A stretch of DNA of 62,881 nt, taken from NCBI GenBank assembly GCA_964542305.1, contig CAZITX010000015.1:1-62881 (forward strand), given 5' to 3'. The notes under the pieces are model-generated. The model ran no database searches. It had not been told where the DNA came from and saw only the letters and a list, made by a program, of their open reading frames with translations. Position 1 is the first letter of the stretch. The number at the start of each line of letters is the position of its first letter. The stretch comes from DMER64 sp964542305 (GTDB lineage: Bacteria > Bacteroidota > Bacteroidia > Bacteroidales > UBA932). Below, in pieces: positions 26,057-34,048 of this stretch. The position numbers and the translations under genes are program-made.

Positions 26057-27268
26057 ATGAAAAATTTAAAATTTTGCAGCCTCTGGATCCTTTTTTTCAT
26101 GCTGATCCTCTTTTCCTGCCGGGGCCCAATGGACACTCCCGTCAATGAAACAGGACATTTCCGCGAAGTTTTGGGAGAAGGTATATTTTCATTTAATGAT
26201 CTGAAATCTTCCCTGCTGAGTGTATACCCGACCCTGGATATCACCAGCCTGGACAATATCACACGATTGGTTGATTTTTTCGATACTACAGCAAAAGTGC
26301 AGAGCACGGCCATTTCTTATATCACGAAAGACCCCCACGGGTCAGAAATACTTGCATCCGGCCTAATCATGCAGCCTGAAGGCAGGAAGTCAAAAGGAGT
26401 GCTGCATTTCTTCCCCTCGGCAAAAATTGACAAGGGCAAAGCAGGCAGTGAGCTCTTGCTGACTTTTGAAGGTCTTCTGAGTTTTTTCGGGTATACAGTC
26501 ATCGTCCCTGACCTGGTTGGTTACGGTGTCAGCAGTTACGCTGAGTACCCTTTTCTTTTTTCAGACAATACCGGACTGGTGGCCTATGACATGCACCTTG
26601 CCACAGCCGATTATTTCCGTTCGGAAGGTATCCCCTTTTCAAACAAAGTCACTATTGGCGGTTATTCCATGGGAGGATTGGGCGTTGTTTCCCTGCACCG
26701 TCACATAGAAAAATACGATACGGCAGGTCTTATTGTGGAAAGTTCTTATCCCGGAGGAGGGGTTTACGATCTGGGAATGGCTATGGATATTCTTGCTGAA
26801 ACCGGATATTGTACATTTCCCTTTGTTCCCTATATGTATGTTGCCATGGATTACTGGTACGGACTAGACATTGATTATACAGAAGTTTTTATTGACCCCC
26901 TGCTTTCCAATATGGATGACTGGCTTTCCCGGAAATACCTGGCTCATGAAATGCGCGAATTCATAGGCCCGTACCTCACAACATATATGCATCCCGACTT
27001 TTTTACCGATGAAAAAAATGCATCCTTAAACAAAGTGGATTCTTGCCTGAGGCTTCATTCCGTCATTGAGGGATGGGTTCCCCGTGCCCCCATGACCATT
27101 ATTCATACTGAAGATGATACAATGGCTCCTTTTCAGACAGCAGAGCGTCTGTATGAAACGTTTAAGCGCAAAGGCGGCTGTGTCACCCTGATACGGGGTG
27201 ATGGGGATCATTTCAATTACGGTTTCGAGTATTACATTACCATGCTCCTGTATCTGCTATTGAAATGA
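26057..27268 (+). CDS. Secreted alpha/beta-hydrolase lipoprotein, lipase/esterase-like
   Basis: The 403-residue lipoprotein starts at ATG 26057 (LWILFFMLILFSC, lipid Cys about 21). The hydrolase core shows an early strand IVPDLVGYGVS, the nucleophile elbow GGYSMGG, an acidic site in IIHTEDDTMAPF and a late His in GDGDHFNYG, consistent with a Ser-Asp-His triad. It resembles the secretory-lipase type of alpha/beta hydrolases and should cleave esters outside the inner membrane; the substrate is unknown. It ends in a bidirectional terminator shared with hsp20. The in-frame codons upstream of 26057 belong to the antisense of the purF-like gene and are not used. Confidence 0.85.
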   Translation: MKNLKFCSLWILFFMLILFSCRGPMDTPVNETGHFREVLGEGIFSFNDLKSSLLSVYPTLDITSLDNITRLVDFFDTTAKVQSTAISYITKDPHGSEILASGLIMQPEGRKSKGVLHFFPSAKIDKGKAGSELLLTFEGLLSFFGYTVIVPDLVGYGVSSYAEYPFLFSDNTGLVAYDMHLATADYFRSEGIPFSNKVTIGGYSMGGLGVVSLHRHIEKYDTAGLIVESSYPGGGVYDLGMAMDILAETGYCTFPFVPYMYVAMDYWYGLDIDYTEVFIDPLLSNMDDWLSRKYLAHEMREFIGPYLTTYMHPDFFTDEKNASLNKVDSCLRLHSVIEGWVPRAPMTIIHTEDDTMAPFQTAERLYETFKRKGGCVTLIRGDGDHFNYGFEYYITMLLYLLLK

Positions 27269-27275
27269 GTGCATT

Positions 27276-27306
27276 AAAAAACCACCCCGCATGAGGTGGT
27301 TTTTTC
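27276..27306. terminator. Bidirectional rho-independent terminator
   Basis: ACCACC (27281-27286) pairs with GGTGGT (27295-27300), with a run of A's before and T's after. It serves the hydrolase gene from the left and hsp20 from the right. Confidence 0.9.
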
Positions 27307-27322
27307 TTTACTGCTTTTTTTC

Positions 27323-27757
27323 CTATTTGATCTCTATCTGGTATTCCCTGGGAGCTGCCGGAGACTCCATATCCTTGGGAATGGTGATGCTGAGCACCCC
27401 GTTTTCCATAACAGCCTGGATCTTTTCCTTCAGGATATCATCAGGCAGCAGGAATGCCTGTTCGTAGTGTGAATAGGAAAATTCACGTCTGAGGTATGTG
27501 CCGTTCGTATCTTCTTTTGAATTTTCTTCTTTCTTTTCCAGACGTATGATCAGGCGGTTATCCTGATCCAGCCGGATGCAGAAATCTTCTTTTGTCATAC
27601 CGGGAGCGGCTACCTCAACCTTGTAATCTTTTTCGTTCTCGATTACATTGATGGCGGGAGATGTCGTACCGACCATTCTTCCAAATCCTTCATTGTCAAG
27701 AAATTCGTTAAACAATGAGGGCCACCAGTTCTGTGTTCTTCTTAATGTAGGTAACAT
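27323..27757 (-). CDS. Small heat-shock protein, Hsp20/alpha-crystallin family
   Basis: The 144-residue ATP-independent chaperone starts at ATG 27757, preceded 8 bases upstream by a perfect GGAGG (27766-27770), which decides the start. The N-terminus MLPTLRRTQNWWPSLFNEF is followed by the alpha-crystallin domain (about 40-135) with YKVEVAAPGMTKEDF, the conserved VMENGVLSITIP strand and a short C-terminal tail EYQIEIK. Length is normal. It is separated from ridA by 84 bases, so it probably has its own promoter; a near-consensus TACCTTTTG lies about 50 bases upstream but has one extra T. Confidence 0.93.
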   Translation of the reverse strand: MLPTLRRTQNWWPSLFNEFLDNEGFGRMVGTTSPAINVIENEKDYKVEVAAPGMTKEDFCIRLDQDNRLIIRLEKKEENSKEDTNGTYLRREFSYSHYEQAFLLPDDILKEKIQAVMENGVLSITIPKDMESPAAPREYQIEIK

Positions 27758-27765
27758 AGTAATAT

Positions 27766-27770
27766 CCTCC
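27766..27770 (-). promoter_or_regulatory. Strong Shine-Dalgarno GGAGG of hsp20
   Basis: GGAGG on the minus strand, 8 bases before the hsp20 ATG. Such a classical site is rare in this window, where many starts have no leader at all, and may give high translation of the heat-shock protein. Confidence 0.75.
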
Positions 27771-27841
27771 TTTTGTTTATGTGTTTTCAACACTAAATTA
27801 TACAAAAGGTATACCTACCGGAAAAAAGGCCTCAAAAACGG

Positions 27842-28246
27842 TCAGATTGACAGACTATCAGTCATTTTGGCAATTACTTCCAACTCGGCAAAGGCTCCTT
27901 TTTTGGGAAGGGCCGAGACCTCAAAAACAGAGCGGGCCGGAAACGGAGCGTCAAAATACCTGGAATAAACCGTGTTGAAAAGCGGAAAATCGTTCATGTC
28001 GGTTAAAAAACCGGTGCATTTAACTACGTCATCAAAACCGCATCCGGCTTCTTCCAGGATATATCCCACGTTCCTGAATATTTGTTCTATCTGTTCTTCT
28101 TTTGAAGTTTCAACCAGGGCTCCGGCAGCAGCATCAATGCCCAGTTGTCCTGAAATATAGAGAAAACCGCCGGCAATGACCGCCTGGGAATAGGGCCCCA
28201 GGGCCGGGGGTGCTTTTGGGCTTTGTATCGTATTTCTTTTACTCAT
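27842..28246 (-). CDS. ridA: RidA-family reactive enamine/imine deaminase
   Basis: The 134-residue cytoplasmic protein hydrolyses reactive 2-aminoacrylate-type intermediates released by PLP enzymes. Hallmarks are ALGPYSQAV near the N-terminus, the QL.I strand LYISGQLGID and the C-terminal FPARSVFEVSALPKKGAFAELEVIA, whose Arg binds the substrate carboxylate. ATG 28246 gives the usual start MSKRNTIQSPKAP. It lies 11 bases after the pepC stop in a SIMPL-pepC-ridA operon, a plausible link to amino-acid catabolism. Confidence 0.93.
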   Translation of the reverse strand: MSKRNTIQSPKAPPALGPYSQAVIAGGFLYISGQLGIDAAAGALVETSKEEQIEQIFRNVGYILEEAGCGFDDVVKCTGFLTDMNDFPLFNTVYSRYFDAPFPARSVFEVSALPKKGAFAELEVIAKMTDSLSI

Positions 28247-28257
28247 AGTATTGTGTT

Positions 28258-29634
28258 TTAAAACATGTAATCCCATATAGGTAACAGGACAGGTTCCTGG
28301 TCCAAGGCATTGATGGCTTTCGTGCTCAGATACTTACGGTGAATGACAAACCGGAACATATATTGATCAAACCATTCATCGGTGAAAGTCAGATATCCTT
28401 TGTTCCCCGCGACAGGTCCCCAGCTGTTTTCAAATTCCCATTTTACGGGCACATCGTTGATATCGGTGTCACAGGCAATCAATAACATGGCATGAGATGA
28501 TCCGCTTTGACGGGTTAAAATTCGTGCTTTTTTGTCCATCTTCAAATCAATTCCCAGCAAGGATTCGTAATCATAATTTTCAGGATCCAGTATCCCGTTT
28601 TCCCTGTCCAGTTGTTTTCCTACATCACAGGACGTGTACATAGGCTCATTGTCCTTAATGGAAGCCAAAGCTGCGGGTTTGATATCTTCGTTGGGAAGGT
28701 TCAGGTACGTCCAGTTGATCCCCTCAATGGTGTTCCTGTAATTCTTAATTTCGTAAACCTTGTAATATTCCCGCGTGGGATCATTCATTACCATAATATG
28801 ATTCTCAGGAGAATAATCACTTTTAATAATGCTTTTATAAAATTCCGGCGGAGTGGTTTCCAGGGAAACGATCTCCCCGGCAACGTTTTTATACCTGAAA
28901 GTAAATGTTGCGGGAGGTTCTCCGAGACATAGTGCAAGAACCCGGTAAACATCTTTCAGGATCTCCTTTTTCTCACTTCTTAACCGGTCTTCTCCGAAAC
29001 CCCGGGCAGCCATCTCCCTGATGGTGTAACCGCCTGCACGCAATCTTTCATTCAACAGGGAAACCATTTGCCTGGTATTTTCCGAATGCCGGCTTTCAGG
29101 CATGGCTTGTTTGGGAACAACCCCGTATTTTTCAGCTATGTTGTAAAACAAATTCCAGACACCTCCATCGTTGACAGGTGAAGAAAAGAAATGCGTCACC
29201 TCCCTGTCGTCCATGTCTTTGTGTGCCGTACGGATCATGTTTTCAAGAAACAGGTTGGATTTTTCCAGCATGTCCCAGAAATAAACATAATTGTGTGAAA
29301 AGTCAAAGGCATCGGTTCCCAGCAATTCCCGCACATCCGGACGCAGGGCATTCATAGAGGTAAACATCCAACACCTACCGGAACTTTGTTGATCGGTTAT
29401 TCCTTTGACATCCACTCTGTATTTGAAGTAATGGTCGATTTTTCCCCGGATCTGCCTGTTTCTGGCATTTTGGGAAATATTGGCATCACCGGTTAGAATG
29501 TTCTGCAAAGCTACGGTACCGGGAGTTCTTTCAAAGCTGTCACGGATTTCTTTCAGGATTGTTTCATCAAGTGTTTGTGCTTGTGAAAACACAAAAGGAA
29601 AAATCAGCACAAAAAGCAGAATCGGTTTTTTCAT
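28258..29634 (-). CDS. Exported PepC-like cysteine peptidase (C1B, bleomycin-hydrolase type)
   Basis: The 458-residue papain-fold peptidase has the Cys in DQQSSGRCWMF, His in SGSSHAMLL and Asn in WEFENSWGPVAG, in the order and setting of aminopeptidase C/bleomycin hydrolase. Unlike the usual cytoplasmic PepC it starts with a signal peptide (MKKPILLFVLIFPFVFSQAQ), so it should act in the periplasm or outside on peptides. The GYLTFTDEWFDQYMFR region near the end and the final residues DYMF are family-like. It lies 10 bases after the SIMPL gene and 11 before ridA. Confidence 0.9.
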   Translation of the reverse strand: MKKPILLFVLIFPFVFSQAQTLDETILKEIRDSFERTPGTVALQNILTGDANISQNARNRQIRGKIDHYFKYRVDVKGITDQQSSGRCWMFTSMNALRPDVRELLGTDAFDFSHNYVYFWDMLEKSNLFLENMIRTAHKDMDDREVTHFFSSPVNDGGVWNLFYNIAEKYGVVPKQAMPESRHSENTRQMVSLLNERLRAGGYTIREMAARGFGEDRLRSEKKEILKDVYRVLALCLGEPPATFTFRYKNVAGEIVSLETTPPEFYKSIIKSDYSPENHIMVMNDPTREYYKVYEIKNYRNTIEGINWTYLNLPNEDIKPAALASIKDNEPMYTSCDVGKQLDRENGILDPENYDYESLLGIDLKMDKKARILTRQSGSSHAMLLIACDTDINDVPVKWEFENSWGPVAGNKGYLTFTDEWFDQYMFRFVIHRKYLSTKAINALDQEPVLLPIWDYMF

Positions 29635-29644
29635 TTTTTTCTGT

Positions 29645-30346
29645 TTAGTCTTTCAGGTAATAATTAATAGTGGTCACAACGCGAATTTTTTTGATATACG
29701 GCGTATTCTCGTCTCTGTCAGAGATTGAAAACTGTCCCTGATACGCATTTTTGATCTTGCCGAGTTTGCTGTCGGAGTCCTGGGCAAACTTGACGGCAGA
29801 GGTCCGTGCGTTGCGGGTAGCTTCTTCTATCATCCGGGGTTTGATATCGTTCAGCCCGGTGTATGAATAAACCGTATTGTAACGGTATTCACCTCCGGTG
29901 ATGGCAATGCCCTGTTTGAGCAATTCTCCCTGATCGCTAATCAGCTCCCTGACCAAATCCACTTTTCCCGAACTAACTGTAATCACGGAAGTGACGTTGT
30001 AACGGTAGGGCGGCGGTGCCGTACTGTAACGCTCGGCACTCATATCAATGATCTCAGGGGCGTTTACACTGATCTCTTCATCGGTAATCCCGTTTTCTTT
30101 CAAAAAAGAAATCACCGTCAGGTTGTTCCGGTTGATACGAACATAGAGGTCCTGCAAATCATTGCCCAGTTCCTTGAAAACAAGGGGCCAGGTCACCTTA
30201 TCTGCAGGGACTTCCATTTCCGAAAGGCCTTTTACGTTGACAGTCCTTTCCCTTCCGGAAAATCCATCCAGGCCTTTTTTCAATAACAAACCCATGATAA
30301 CCAAGGCCACGGCCAGAATCAGGGCTTCATAACGGTAAGTTTTCAT
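29645..30346 (-). CDS. SIMPL/DUF541-domain membrane-anchored protein
   Basis: The 233-residue protein has one N-terminal membrane segment (about 8-25) and then a SIMPL domain: RTVNVKGLSEMEVPADKVTWPLVF, repeated TSVITVSSGKVDLVRELI, and RNARTSAVKFAQDSDSKLGKIKNA near the end. SIMPL proteins form oligomeric periplasmic assemblies of poorly known function, sometimes tied to oxidative stress. It heads the operon with the exported PepC and RidA. The divergent rpiB promoter lies just upstream; a weak TAATTTAG sits near its own start. Confidence 0.88.
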   Translation of the reverse strand: MKTYRYEALILAVALVIMGLLLKKGLDGFSGRERTVNVKGLSEMEVPADKVTWPLVFKELGNDLQDLYVRINRNNLTVISFLKENGITDEEISVNAPEIIDMSAERYSTAPPPYRYNVTSVITVSSGKVDLVRELISDQGELLKQGIAITGGEYRYNTVYSYTGLNDIKPRMIEEATRNARTSAVKFAQDSDSKLGKIKNAYQGQFSISDRDENTPYIKKIRVVTTINYYLKD

Positions 30347-30374
30347 AATGCAGCTAAATTACGAAATTTTATTA

Positions 30375-30382
30375 TAGTTTTG
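30375..30382 (+). promoter_or_regulatory. -7 element TAGTTTTG for rpiB
   Basis: Exact TAnnTTTG, 18 bases before ATG 30401; likely also the promoter for the downstream sigma/anti-sigma genes. Confidence 0.55.
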
Positions 30383-30400
30383 TAAGATAAACCGGTTACT

Positions 30401-30862
30401 ATGGAAGTTATTGCCATCGGAAGCGATCATGCTGCATTTGAACTCAAAGAAAACATCAGGGAATTTCTCATTGAATCCGGGTACAATGTCAAAGACCTGG
30501 GTACTGACAGTTCCCGGAGTGTTGACTATCCCGATTTTGGCATAGCAGTGGGAGAATGCGTTGCAAAAGGGGAATGCGACAGGGGCATCGTCATTTGCGG
30601 TACCGGAATAGGCATTTCAATAAGTGCCAACAAGGTAAAAGGAATACGCGCCGCTTCCTGCAGTGATCCTTATTCTGCCCGTCTTGCACGGGAACACAAC
30701 AACGCCAACGTGCTGGCACTGGGGGCCCGGATCGTAGCGCCGGAATATGCCAGAGTTATCGTAAAAGCCTGGCTTGAGGCCCAATTCCTGGGAGGCAGAC
30801 ATCAACAAAGAATACAGAAAATTGCACGATATGAATCGGGCGACCCCCAATGGAAAGAGTGA
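30401..30862 (+). CDS. rpiB: Ribose-5-phosphate isomerase B
   Basis: The 153-residue cytoplasmic enzyme interconverts ribose 5-phosphate and ribulose 5-phosphate in the pentose phosphate pathway. Diagnostic features are GSDHAAFELKE at the N-terminus, the catalytic Cys in VICGTGIGISISANK, and EHNNANVLALGARI. Length is typical for RpiB. Its last 32 bases overlap the start of the downstream ECF sigma gene in another frame, an unusual pairing of a housekeeping gene with a regulatory cassette. Confidence 0.96.
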   Translation: MEVIAIGSDHAAFELKENIREFLIESGYNVKDLGTDSSRSVDYPDFGIAVGECVAKGECDRGIVICGTGIGISISANKVKGIRAASCSDPYSARLAREHNNANVLALGARIVAPEYARVIVKAWLEAQFLGGRHQQRIQKIARYESGDPQWKE

Positions 30863-31370
30863 ACGGAAACTCACCCGGGAACGTTTTGACGGTATTTACA
30901 TAGCTTATTTCCGGCCTTTGTGCCGGTTTGCGGCTGCGTATGTTCTTTCCATGCAAACGGCCGAAAACATTGTCCAGAACGTTTTTGTTTTTCTTTGGGA
31001 AAAACACAACACATTACAAATCCATACAAGTATATCCTCCTACCTCTATACCCTTGTAAAAAACAAATGTATTGATTACCTGCGTCATCAGAAGACAGCG
31101 CAGGAATACCGGGCGGAACAAGCCTTAAAACTCACTGCCCTTGAACAACTGGATACCGGATTGGTATCAGGAGAAGATATTGAAAAAAACGTGCAACAGG
31201 CTATTGATAAATTGCCGCCAAAATGTCGGGAAATTTTTATTTTAAACAGGGTTGAAGGGAAAAAATACCGGGAGATTGCCGATATTCTGGAAATTTCCGT
31301 CAACACCGTAGAAAACCAGATGGGCATAGCTCTCAAGAAGTTACGAAAAGACCTGGAACATCTTCTCTGA
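30831..31370 (+). CDS. ECF-type RNA polymerase sigma factor
   Basis: The 179-residue sigma factor has region 2 (FDGIYIAYFRPLCRFAAAYVL ... NIVQNVFVFLWEK, about 18-75) and region 4 (LPPKCREIFILNRVEGKKYREIADILEISVNTVENQ, about 120-165), the layout of the Bacteroidota ECF group paired with FecR anti-sigmas. I chose ATG 30831; the in-frame TTG 30774 is unlikely. The gene begins inside rpiB and has no obvious promoter of its own, so basal expression may depend on rpiB. It is followed by fecR and an STN-domain gene. Confidence 0.93.
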   Translation: MNRATPNGKSERKLTRERFDGIYIAYFRPLCRFAAAYVLSMQTAENIVQNVFVFLWEKHNTLQIHTSISSYLYTLVKNKCIDYLRHQKTAQEYRAEQALKLTALEQLDTGLVSGEDIEKNVQQAIDKLPPKCREIFILNRVEGKKYREIADILEISVNTVENQMGIALKKLRKDLEHLL

Positions 31371-31439
31371 TTTTTTAAATTCCCGTTTGGTGGTTTTTTG
31401 ATTCTCAAACGTTCTATTAACAGAAAAGGAAACAACGCA

Positions 31440-32402
31440 ATGGAAGAAATGCTTCAACGTTATTTTGCCGGTGAGCTTACCGCTTCTGAAAAAGAAGCAT
31501 TGATGGAGGCTGTGGAAAAGGATGAAGAGCTCAGGAAAGAATTCTGCAAAATGCAGAATCTTAAGGCAATTACTTCCCTTTTTCCGGCATCTGATGATGC
31601 TGAAAGGTCCACATCCCGTTTGATGCAATGGAGAAGAAGCAACCTGCGGGTGAGCTACCGGAGCTTTGCCGGTTATGCCGCAGCTGTTCTCGTTTTCGGG
31701 TTCGTCCTGTGGGGGTTGTTGCAACCCCTGACTCGTAGTTTTCCTGAAGAACCTGCAACCTATATGATGGAAGTATCCACGACATCCCACAGACACAAAA
31801 CGTTCAAACTCAGTGACGGGACCATCGTATGTCTGAATGCCAGTTCGGTATTGCGATATCCCAATAAATTTTCCGGAGACGAACGAAGGGTCATGCTTAC
31901 CGGGGAAGCTTTTTTTGAGGTAGCTCCGGATGAAACCATGCCATTCATAGTCGCAACTGAACAATACGACATACGTGTACTGGGTACAAAATTTAATGTT
32001 TTTGCCTATAAGGACCATGATGTCATAACATCACTTGTGGAAGGCTCCCTGGAAGTGGTCAAACCGGCTGCTGAATTTCCAACTGTACGCATAAGGCCTT
32101 ATGAAAGCATTGCCTGGGAAGGCGACGGCTGGCAACGCAGTACATTCAGTGAACCCGATTTTATTCTGTGGCGCGAAGGAATTTATGCCTTTGACAATAC
32201 ACCTTTCAAAGATATTGTAAACAAGTTGCAACTTTATTACGCGACCAATATTGTAATCGCTAATGAAGAACTGGCCCAGTACCGCTTCAGTGCCAAGTTC
32301 AGGCAGGACGACGGTTTGGAAAGCATCCTTAAGACCATGAAAAAGATTTATGGCTTTGAAATGGATAAAAACAGGCAAACAAACACCATAACAATTGAAT
32401 AA
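31440..32402 (+). CDS. FecR-family anti-sigma regulator
   Basis: The 320-residue inner-membrane protein starts at ATG 31440. It has a cytoplasmic N-terminal part with RYFAGELTASEKEALMEAVE, one membrane segment at about 76-96, and a periplasmic FecR domain (LSDGTIVCLNASSVLRYPNKF, GEAFFEVAPDETMPFIV, LGTKFNVFAY). The C-terminal domain (about 245-320, FDNTPFKDIVNKLQLYYATNI) resembles the part that contacts the STN domain of a receptor. It should hold or activate the sigma factor encoded 69 bases upstream according to an outer-membrane signal. All domains look intact. Confidence 0.93.
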   Translation: MEEMLQRYFAGELTASEKEALMEAVEKDEELRKEFCKMQNLKAITSLFPASDDAERSTSRLMQWRRSNLRVSYRSFAGYAAAVLVFGFVLWGLLQPLTRSFPEEPATYMMEVSTTSHRHKTFKLSDGTIVCLNASSVLRYPNKFSGDERRVMLTGEAFFEVAPDETMPFIVATEQYDIRVLGTKFNVFAYKDHDVITSLVEGSLEVVKPAAEFPTVRIRPYESIAWEGDGWQRSTFSEPDFILWREGIYAFDNTPFKDIVNKLQLYYATNIVIANEELAQYRFSAKFRQDDGLESILKTMKKIYGFEMDKNRQTNTITIE

Positions 32403-32406
32403 AAAA

Positions 32407-32434
32407 GCCGGCAGATGCTGCAACATCCACCGGC
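32407..32434 (+). other. Imperfect hairpin between fecR and the STN gene
   Basis: GCCGG (32407-32411) pairs with CCGGC (32430-32434), with inner GATG/CATC pairing. No T-run follows. It may be a processing or stability element, or a weak attenuator; nothing decides between these. Confidence 0.4.
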
Positions 32435-32482
32435 AGAACCGCTAACACAAACTATTGTATTAACTACTAATTCTACAAAGTT

Positions 32483-33997
32483 ATGAAAAATTTAATTTTT
32501 TCGCTAATTCTGTGTTCCGTAAGTGTTTTTTCTCTTGCGGCCGCAGATCCCGATCTGTCGGTTCCTCAGGATGCCGTCATCACCATATCGGGAAATCGCA
32601 TTACTCTGGGATCGTTCATAGAACAAGTTGAAAAACAAACCGACTACCTTTTTGTATACAGCAAAGAGAATGTGAACGTGAATGCTATTGTTCCCGTAAG
32701 GGAAGGCAGAAAATCCGTTGCCGGCTTTTTGGACGAAGCTTTCGGCAACAGCAATCTGAATTACGTATTTGAGAACAAATACATAGTGCTTACTTACAAA
32801 AAGCCTGAAGTTTTGAGTGTCTCGGGTACGGTTATAGATGCACAAACACGGAATCCACTGGTTTTTGCTTCTGTTTACATTGTCAACAAAGGCATTAGCA
32901 ACGTGACGAACGGAGAAGGGTATTTTTCCCTGAAATTTCCGGCGTCCTTTGCAGCCGACTCTGTCCGGATATCTTTCCTGGGTTACCATCCCCGGACTTT
33001 TTGCCTGAAAGACCTGAAGGATCTGGATAAAGACGTGGAAATACCGCTTAATTTTGTTCCCACCACCCTTCCTTCTATCATGGTTACCCCTACGGATGCT
33101 GCCGATCTGGTTGCCCTGGCCATGGAAAAAATTCCGGCCAATTACCCCGACCATCCCATGCAAATGACAGGTTTTTACAGGGAAATGATCCGAAAAGGCA
33201 ACAATTATGTTACCCTGACGGAAGCCGTGCTGGATATCAATAAAAATTCCTACGACCGGCTTTACGGACTGGATCAGGTTGGTGTTTTCAAAGGCCGCGG
33301 AAGTGTGGACTGGGCACGTATTGACACGGTATTCGTAAAATTCCGCGGGGGGATCAGCTCGGCTCTTGAAATTGACGTTGCCAAATACCCGTTCCTGGGC
33401 ACCAGCATTGCCGAACTCAACGAAATTTACGAATTTCAGATGGAAGAACCGGTCCAGGTAGACGGAAAAGTCAACCATGTTGTGAGCTTTAATCAAAGAG
33501 AAGGCGTTGCTGAAATTCATTTCCGCGGGAAATTGTACATTGATATGAAATCACACGCCATCAGCCGGGTGGAATTCAATATGAACGTGGAAGACCGTGC
33601 CGATGCCACAAGCATCTTCATATCACGCCGGCCTATGGGCTTCAGGGCTAATGTTCTATATGCCGCATACCTTGTTCAATACAAAGAAATCAACGGCAAA
33701 TGGACTTTTGACTATTCACGTACCGAGATCAAATTTGATTCAAAATGGGACAGGAAACTGTTTAAAAACACGTATACCATCATGTCCGAGATGGCCATTA
33801 CGGAACGCAGCGACCGGACCATGAAAATTCCTGCTGAACAACGGGTACGTTCAAGGGATATAACACTGGACAAAGTAACCGATTTCCAGGATGAAGGTTT
33901 CTGGGAAGATTACAATGTCATTGAACCCGAATCCGGTATTGAGCAAGTCATTGCCCGGATCACCAGGCAATTGAGAAGAAGAGCCCGCGAACAATAA
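32483..33997 (+). CDS. STN + carboxypeptidase-regulatory-like exported protein without a TonB barrel
   Basis: The 504-residue exported protein (signal peptide to about residue 21) carries an STN domain (about 28-110: GNRITLGSFIEQVEKQTDYLFVYS) of the kind that signals to FecR. A carboxypeptidase D regulatory-like beta-sandwich follows (about 113-200: VSGTVIDAQTRNPLVFASVYI). In receptors a plug and a 22-stranded barrel come next; here there is instead an uncharacterised 300-residue region (MTGFYREMIRKGNNYVTLTEA ... TFDYSRTEIKFDSKWD) and the protein ends. It completes the sigma/FecR cassette, so it may be a sensor or an outer-membrane-associated partner, not a transporter. The gene ends at a palindromic hairpin. 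Confidence 0.85.
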   Translation: MKNLIFSLILCSVSVFSLAAADPDLSVPQDAVITISGNRITLGSFIEQVEKQTDYLFVYSKENVNVNAIVPVREGRKSVAGFLDEAFGNSNLNYVFENKYIVLTYKKPEVLSVSGTVIDAQTRNPLVFASVYIVNKGISNVTNGEGYFSLKFPASFAADSVRISFLGYHPRTFCLKDLKDLDKDVEIPLNFVPTTLPSIMVTPTDAADLVALAMEKIPANYPDHPMQMTGFYREMIRKGNNYVTLTEAVLDINKNSYDRLYGLDQVGVFKGRGSVDWARIDTVFVKFRGGISSALEIDVAKYPFLGTSIAELNEIYEFQMEEPVQVDGKVNHVVSFNQREGVAEIHFRGKLYIDMKSHAISRVEFNMNVEDRADATSIFISRRPMGFRANVLYAAYLVQYKEINGKWTFDYSRTEIKFDSKWDRKLFKNTYTIMSEMAITERSDRTMKIPAEQRVRSRDITLDKVTDFQDEGFWEDYNVIEPESGIEQVIARITRQLRRRAREQ

Positions 33998-34009
33998 AAA
34001 TCTGATAGC

Positions 34010-34038
34010 TATAGGGCGGAAAAATTTTCCGCCCTATA
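34010..34038. terminator. 29-bp perfect palindrome, terminator overlapping the next promoter
   Basis: Arms TATAGGGCGGAAAA (34010-34023) and TTTTCCGCCCTATA (34025-34038) are perfectly complementary around a single A. It follows the STN gene stop by 12 bases and its right arm shares four bases with the -7 box TATATTTG (34035-34042). It could act as terminator, operator or both; the T-run after the stem is short. Confidence 0.7.
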
Positions 34039-34042
34039 TTTG
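34035..34042 (+). promoter_or_regulatory. -7 element TATATTTG for the thioesterase gene
   Basis: Exact TAnnTTTG, 6 bases before ATG 34049, embedded in the right edge of a perfect palindrome. Confidence 0.6.
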
Positions 34043-34048
34043 TATATT

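Noticed and set aside
27785..27815. TACCTTTTG as the -7 box of hsp20
   Set aside because: It has one extra T compared with TAnnTTTG and lies far from the start, so it is mentioned with the gene only.
32504..33520. 338-codon open frame antisense to the STN-domain gene
   Set aside because: Shadow of the real gene; no signal peptide, domain or start signal.
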